From contig CAZEQD010000027.1 in assembly GCA_964514305.1 (NCBI GenBank), positions 1-26,694 on the forward strand: 26,694 bases of DNA, given 5' to 3'. The position numbers and the translations under genes are program-made. A model generated the notes under the pieces. That model searched no databases. It saw only the letters and a program-made list of their open reading frames with translations, and was not told the origin of the DNA. Below, one piece after another: positions 24,423 through 26,694 of this stretch (position 1 is the stretch's first letter; each line of letters begins with the position of its first letter). Source of the stretch: CAZEQD01 sp964514305 (GTDB taxonomy: Bacteria; Acidobacteriota; Aminicenantia; Aminicenantales; Aminicenantaceae).

Positions 24423-26090
24423 CTAATAATTATTCTTACTTCTTTTCAAAACAAGAAATAAAAGAAATATGGTAGATATTGAAGCTATTATAAATCCTCC
24501 AATCCCTAAAAAATGATAAATTATTTTACTCTTTATCTGGACAAGCAAGGATGAACTTATCATCAAAGCAGCAATTATCAGAGCCATTGAAATAAACTTT
24601 GCTGTTCTTTCAAGAGATGAAATTAATTTTTCTAAATTCTTATGCTCTAATTTTACTCTGGCTTCTCCCCTTTTTATTTTCTTAAGTATATCGACAAACT
24701 CAGATGGAAAATTTCTTATCATCTGCCTATAATCTTCTATTAGAGCTGACAGAAATTTAGCCTGTCTTTCTATGCCTCTCCTTTTCTTAATAATTTTCCT
24801 GCCATAAGGAAGGGCAATTTCGATCATATTAAACTCAGGGTCCAGCAACCTCCCTACACCTTCAACCGTGGCCAATGATTTCAAGAGTAAGGTAAAATCA
24901 GCAGGAAACCTAATCTTATGCTTCCTTACCAGCTCAAACATTTCATTGATTATAGAAGGAACATCCAACTGATTTAGGGGAACTCTATAATATCTATCAA
25001 GAAATTCAAAAGTGTCTGCTTTCAATCTTTGTGAATCAAATTCATCCCTTATAACTCCCATCTGATAAAAAACCCTCAAGATCCTATTAACATCTTTTTT
25101 AATTACAGCTAAAAGAATATCTTCAAGTTCTTCTCTCATTTCATCGCTCAGTCTGCCAACAATCCCAAAATCCAAAGGAGCAATAACATTTCCTTCCAGA
25201 ACATAGAGATTTCCAGGATGAGGGTCGGCGTGGAAAAATCCGTGGTCGAAGGCCTGCTTTAGAATTAATTGGGCACCATTATAAGCTATTTTCTTTCTAT
25301 CCAGTCCTTTTTCTTCTATCTTTTTAAGATCAGAGCATTTCACACCATCGATAAACTCCATGGTAAGGATTCTTTCTCCAGAAAGCTCCCAGTACACTTT
25401 AGGAATGTAGACAGAACTATCAGCCTCAAAATTTCTTCTAAACCTATCAATGTTTCTTCCCTCATTGTAAAAATTAATCTCTTTTTGAAGGGTTGAGGAA
25501 AACTCCTCAAGTATCTGAATTGGATTATATAATTTTACTTCTGTAATCCTCTGCTCGGCAATTTTTGCTAAATGAAAAAGAATATCCAGATCCAAGGCTA
25601 TCATTTTTTCAATATCTGGTCTTTTTATTTTTACCACCACTTCTTCCTCAGAAAAGGTTTTAGCCCGGTGGACCTGAGCAATAGAGGCAGCAGCCATAGG
25701 ATCCATAGAAAAATAAGAAAAAATCTCTTTAACTTTCTTTCCTATTTCCTCTTCAACTATCTTTACCGCCTCCTCAGAGGAGAAAGGAGGAACCTCATCT
25801 TGAAGCTTCCTCAATTCATTCGCGATTTTAAGGGGAACTATATCAGGCCTTAAACTTAAAATCTGACCCAATTTAATAAATGTCGGCCCAAGTTCTTCAA
25901 AAACTTTTCTAACCCTTTCCTCTCTTTTCAGAGAGGGCGTTTTTCTAATTAATCCCTTACCTAATTTTATGGCAAGATCTTTTCTAAGCGCGCTTACTAT
26001 ATCATCAAAGCCATATTTTAAGAGAACAGAAAAAATCTGTTGGGCCCTTTTCAGGTTTTTTATTCTCTTCCCTACCCTTTGTATTTTCAT
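24423..26090 (-). CDS. UbiB/ABC1/AarF atypical kinase family protein
   Basis: The 555-residue protein has the hallmarks of the family: the KxGQ motif (FIKLGQILSLRPDIVP, 72-86), the A-rich loop AAASIAQVH (133-141), catalytic Lys154 in VVVKIKRPD, HADPHPGN (287-294) and DFG (307-309). Two C-terminal membrane helices (about 497-517, MALIIAALMISSSLLVQI, and 523-549) anchor it. Family members are ATPases or kinases that support quinone/isoprenoid metabolism. The start at 26090 overlaps the stop of the phasin-like gene by four bases (ATGA), so the two are co-translated. A UbiA-type stump lies downstream. Confidence 0.92.
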   Translation of the reverse strand: MKIQRVGKRIKNLKRAQQIFSVLLKYGFDDIVSALRKDLAIKLGKGLIRKTPSLKREERVRKVFEELGPTFIKLGQILSLRPDIVPLKIANELRKLQDEVPPFSSEEAVKIVEEEIGKKVKEIFSYFSMDPMAAASIAQVHRAKTFSEEEVVVKIKRPDIEKMIALDLDILFHLAKIAEQRITEVKLYNPIQILEEFSSTLQKEINFYNEGRNIDRFRRNFEADSSVYIPKVYWELSGERILTMEFIDGVKCSDLKKIEEKGLDRKKIAYNGAQLILKQAFDHGFFHADPHPGNLYVLEGNVIAPLDFGIVGRLSDEMREELEDILLAVIKKDVNRILRVFYQMGVIRDEFDSQRLKADTFEFLDRYYRVPLNQLDVPSIINEMFELVRKHKIRFPADFTLLLKSLATVEGVGRLLDPEFNMIEIALPYGRKIIKKRRGIERQAKFLSALIEDYRQMIRNFPSEFVDILKKIKRGEARVKLEHKNLEKLISSLERTAKFISMALIIAALMISSSLLVQIKSKIIYHFLGIGGFIIASISTIFLLFLVLKRSKNNY

Positions 26091-26392
26091 CTAAGCTCAG
26101 AACCAATCTTTTTGTCTATCTCTTCCAGTTTCTTTTTTATCTCATTAATCTCTTTTTTGGTAGGAAGATTTAAAACGTCTAAGGAGTTTTTAATTTCTTC
26201 TTGAATAACCTCTCGCACTTTTTCTCTTCCTCTTTCTGCACTCTGTAAAATATTTTCGATAAGTTGCGGCACATCTTCTCTTTTTATTTTACCTTTCTCT
26301 ACCAGTTCATCTGCGAATTTCTCAACTTTTTCTTTAGTGACAGTCATAAGCCCCAGACCTATTAAAATTAATCTTTCAAAAAAATCTTTCAT
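26087..26392 (-). CDS. Phasin-like / PHA granule-associated coiled-coil protein
   Basis: The 101-residue protein starts with a short hydrophobic or amphipathic helix (LILIGLGLMTVTKEKVEKFA), then DELVEKGKIKREDVPQLIEN, and ends in a charged coiled coil (EINEIKKKLEEIDKKIGSEL). This is the pattern of the small phasin-superfamily proteins (PhaF/PhaI-like) that occur beside UbiB genes. A role at a membrane or granule surface is plausible; no PHA synthase is present in the window. GGGAGGT (26399-26405) is a strong ribosome-binding site, and the end overlaps the ubiB-like gene by four bases. Confidence 0.75.
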   Translation of the reverse strand: MKDFFERLILIGLGLMTVTKEKVEKFADELVEKGKIKREDVPQLIENILQSAERGREKVREVIQEEIKNSLDVLNLPTKKEINEIKKKLEEIDKKIGSELR

Positions 26393-26425
26393 TTAAATAC
26401 CTCCCTTTTTATCTTTCCTTTTATT

Positions 26426-26616
26426 TCAGAAATCTATCTTGATAAGAAAAAAGGCGAGTTTATCATTCTTAAATACACCAAATTTAGTTTTCAATTCTTT
26501 ACCTGTTGTTATAAAAGTACCCATCTGAATTATTACATAATCTAAAATTCTATACTCAAGTGAAGGCATATAATAAATTGCAGTCTCATTGTCAGCAAAT
26601 TCAATTATTATTCATA
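26426..26616 (-). pseudogene. C-terminal remnant of an outer-membrane beta-barrel protein
   Basis: The minus-strand frame reads IIEFADNETAIYYMPSLEYR, then YVIIQMGTFITTGKE, FGVFKNDKLAFFLIKIDF and stop. The alternating pattern and the final Phe are typical of the last strands of a barrel. No start codon with a ribosome-binding site is present, and the frame is closed by TGA about five codons before the FADNET stretch. It lies between the phasin-like gene and the operator-like palindrome. Family not known. Confidence 0.5.
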
Positions 26617-26618
26617 AT

Positions 26619-26632
26619 AGTGAACATTCACT
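26619..26632. promoter_or_regulatory. AGTGAACATTCACT palindrome, TetR-type operator candidate
   Basis: AGTGAA-CA-TTCACT is perfectly symmetric, with the TGAAC/ATTCA core seen in many TetR-family operators. A ribosome-binding-site-like AAGGAG lies downstream at 26687-26692, right at the window edge, so a gene is expected to start a few bases beyond 26694 on the plus strand. Its nature cannot be seen. Confidence 0.35.
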
Positions 26633-26694
26633 CTAATTCTTGATTTTTTTAATAATTTAAGCTTTTATGCCTGAAAAAAACTGTGAAAGGAGTT

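Overview
The window looks like a chromosomal segment of a Gram-negative, heterotrophic, probably uncultivated bacterium. The assignment is inferred from gene content only: a DUF3160 secreted protein, a secreted NHL six-bladed propeller protein, a very large secreted BNR/sortilin-type propeller, a SUMF1-type lipoprotein, a transaldolase/phosphoglucose isomerase fusion and REP-associated (RAYT) elements. That mix is best known from Candidatus Aminicenantes (OP8) and neighbouring Acidobacteriota. Signal peptides, a lipobox and beta-barrel remnants support an outer membrane.

Layout. 1-2030: a frameshifted outer-membrane barrel remnant, a SAM methyltransferase and a GNAT acetyltransferase that seems to lack its N-terminus. 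2100-4709: a gene graveyard with an IS91-like transposase split by a deletion and a palindromic repeat, then the tails of an alpha/beta hydrolase, a TPR protein, a small membrane protein and a serine beta-lactamase-family hydrolase. 4693-7943: a DUF3160 protein and a TlpA-like thioredoxin that has lost the first cysteine of its CXXC motif, behind a promoter with an inverted repeat. 7937-11617: a ferredoxin-reductase tail, the tal-pgi fusion, a decayed rpiB and the tail of a succinylglutamate desuccinylase-family gene. 11595-17033: a minus-strand group of secreted proteins (BNR propeller, SUMF1-domain lipoprotein, metallo-beta-lactamase-fold hydrolase). 17129-18458: a divergent NHL-propeller gene with a clear promoter. 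18541-19134: a decayed RAYT element with 12-bp inverted ends, flanked by short tandem repeats. 19178-23927: a CLC-type anion transporter with CBS and TrkA-C domains, and an APC permease with two universal stress protein domains. 24157-26694: a UbiA-like remnant, a UbiB/ABC1 kinase-like gene overlapping a phasin-like gene, an outer-membrane protein tail, and an operator-like palindrome in front of a gene starting just past the right edge.

Working together. Tal-pgi serves the pentose phosphate/glycolysis junction, and its upstream partner rpiB is dead here. The metallo-hydrolase and SUMF1 lipoprotein form a two-gene operon. UbiB and the phasin-like gene are translationally coupled. I found no clear CRISPR array, tRNA, rRNA, phage module or defence system. 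The clearest departures from ordinary sequence are the repeated presence of gene stumps (mostly 3' ends), the Cys-to-Trp change in the TlpA-like protein, and two perfect palindromes at the CLC start codon.
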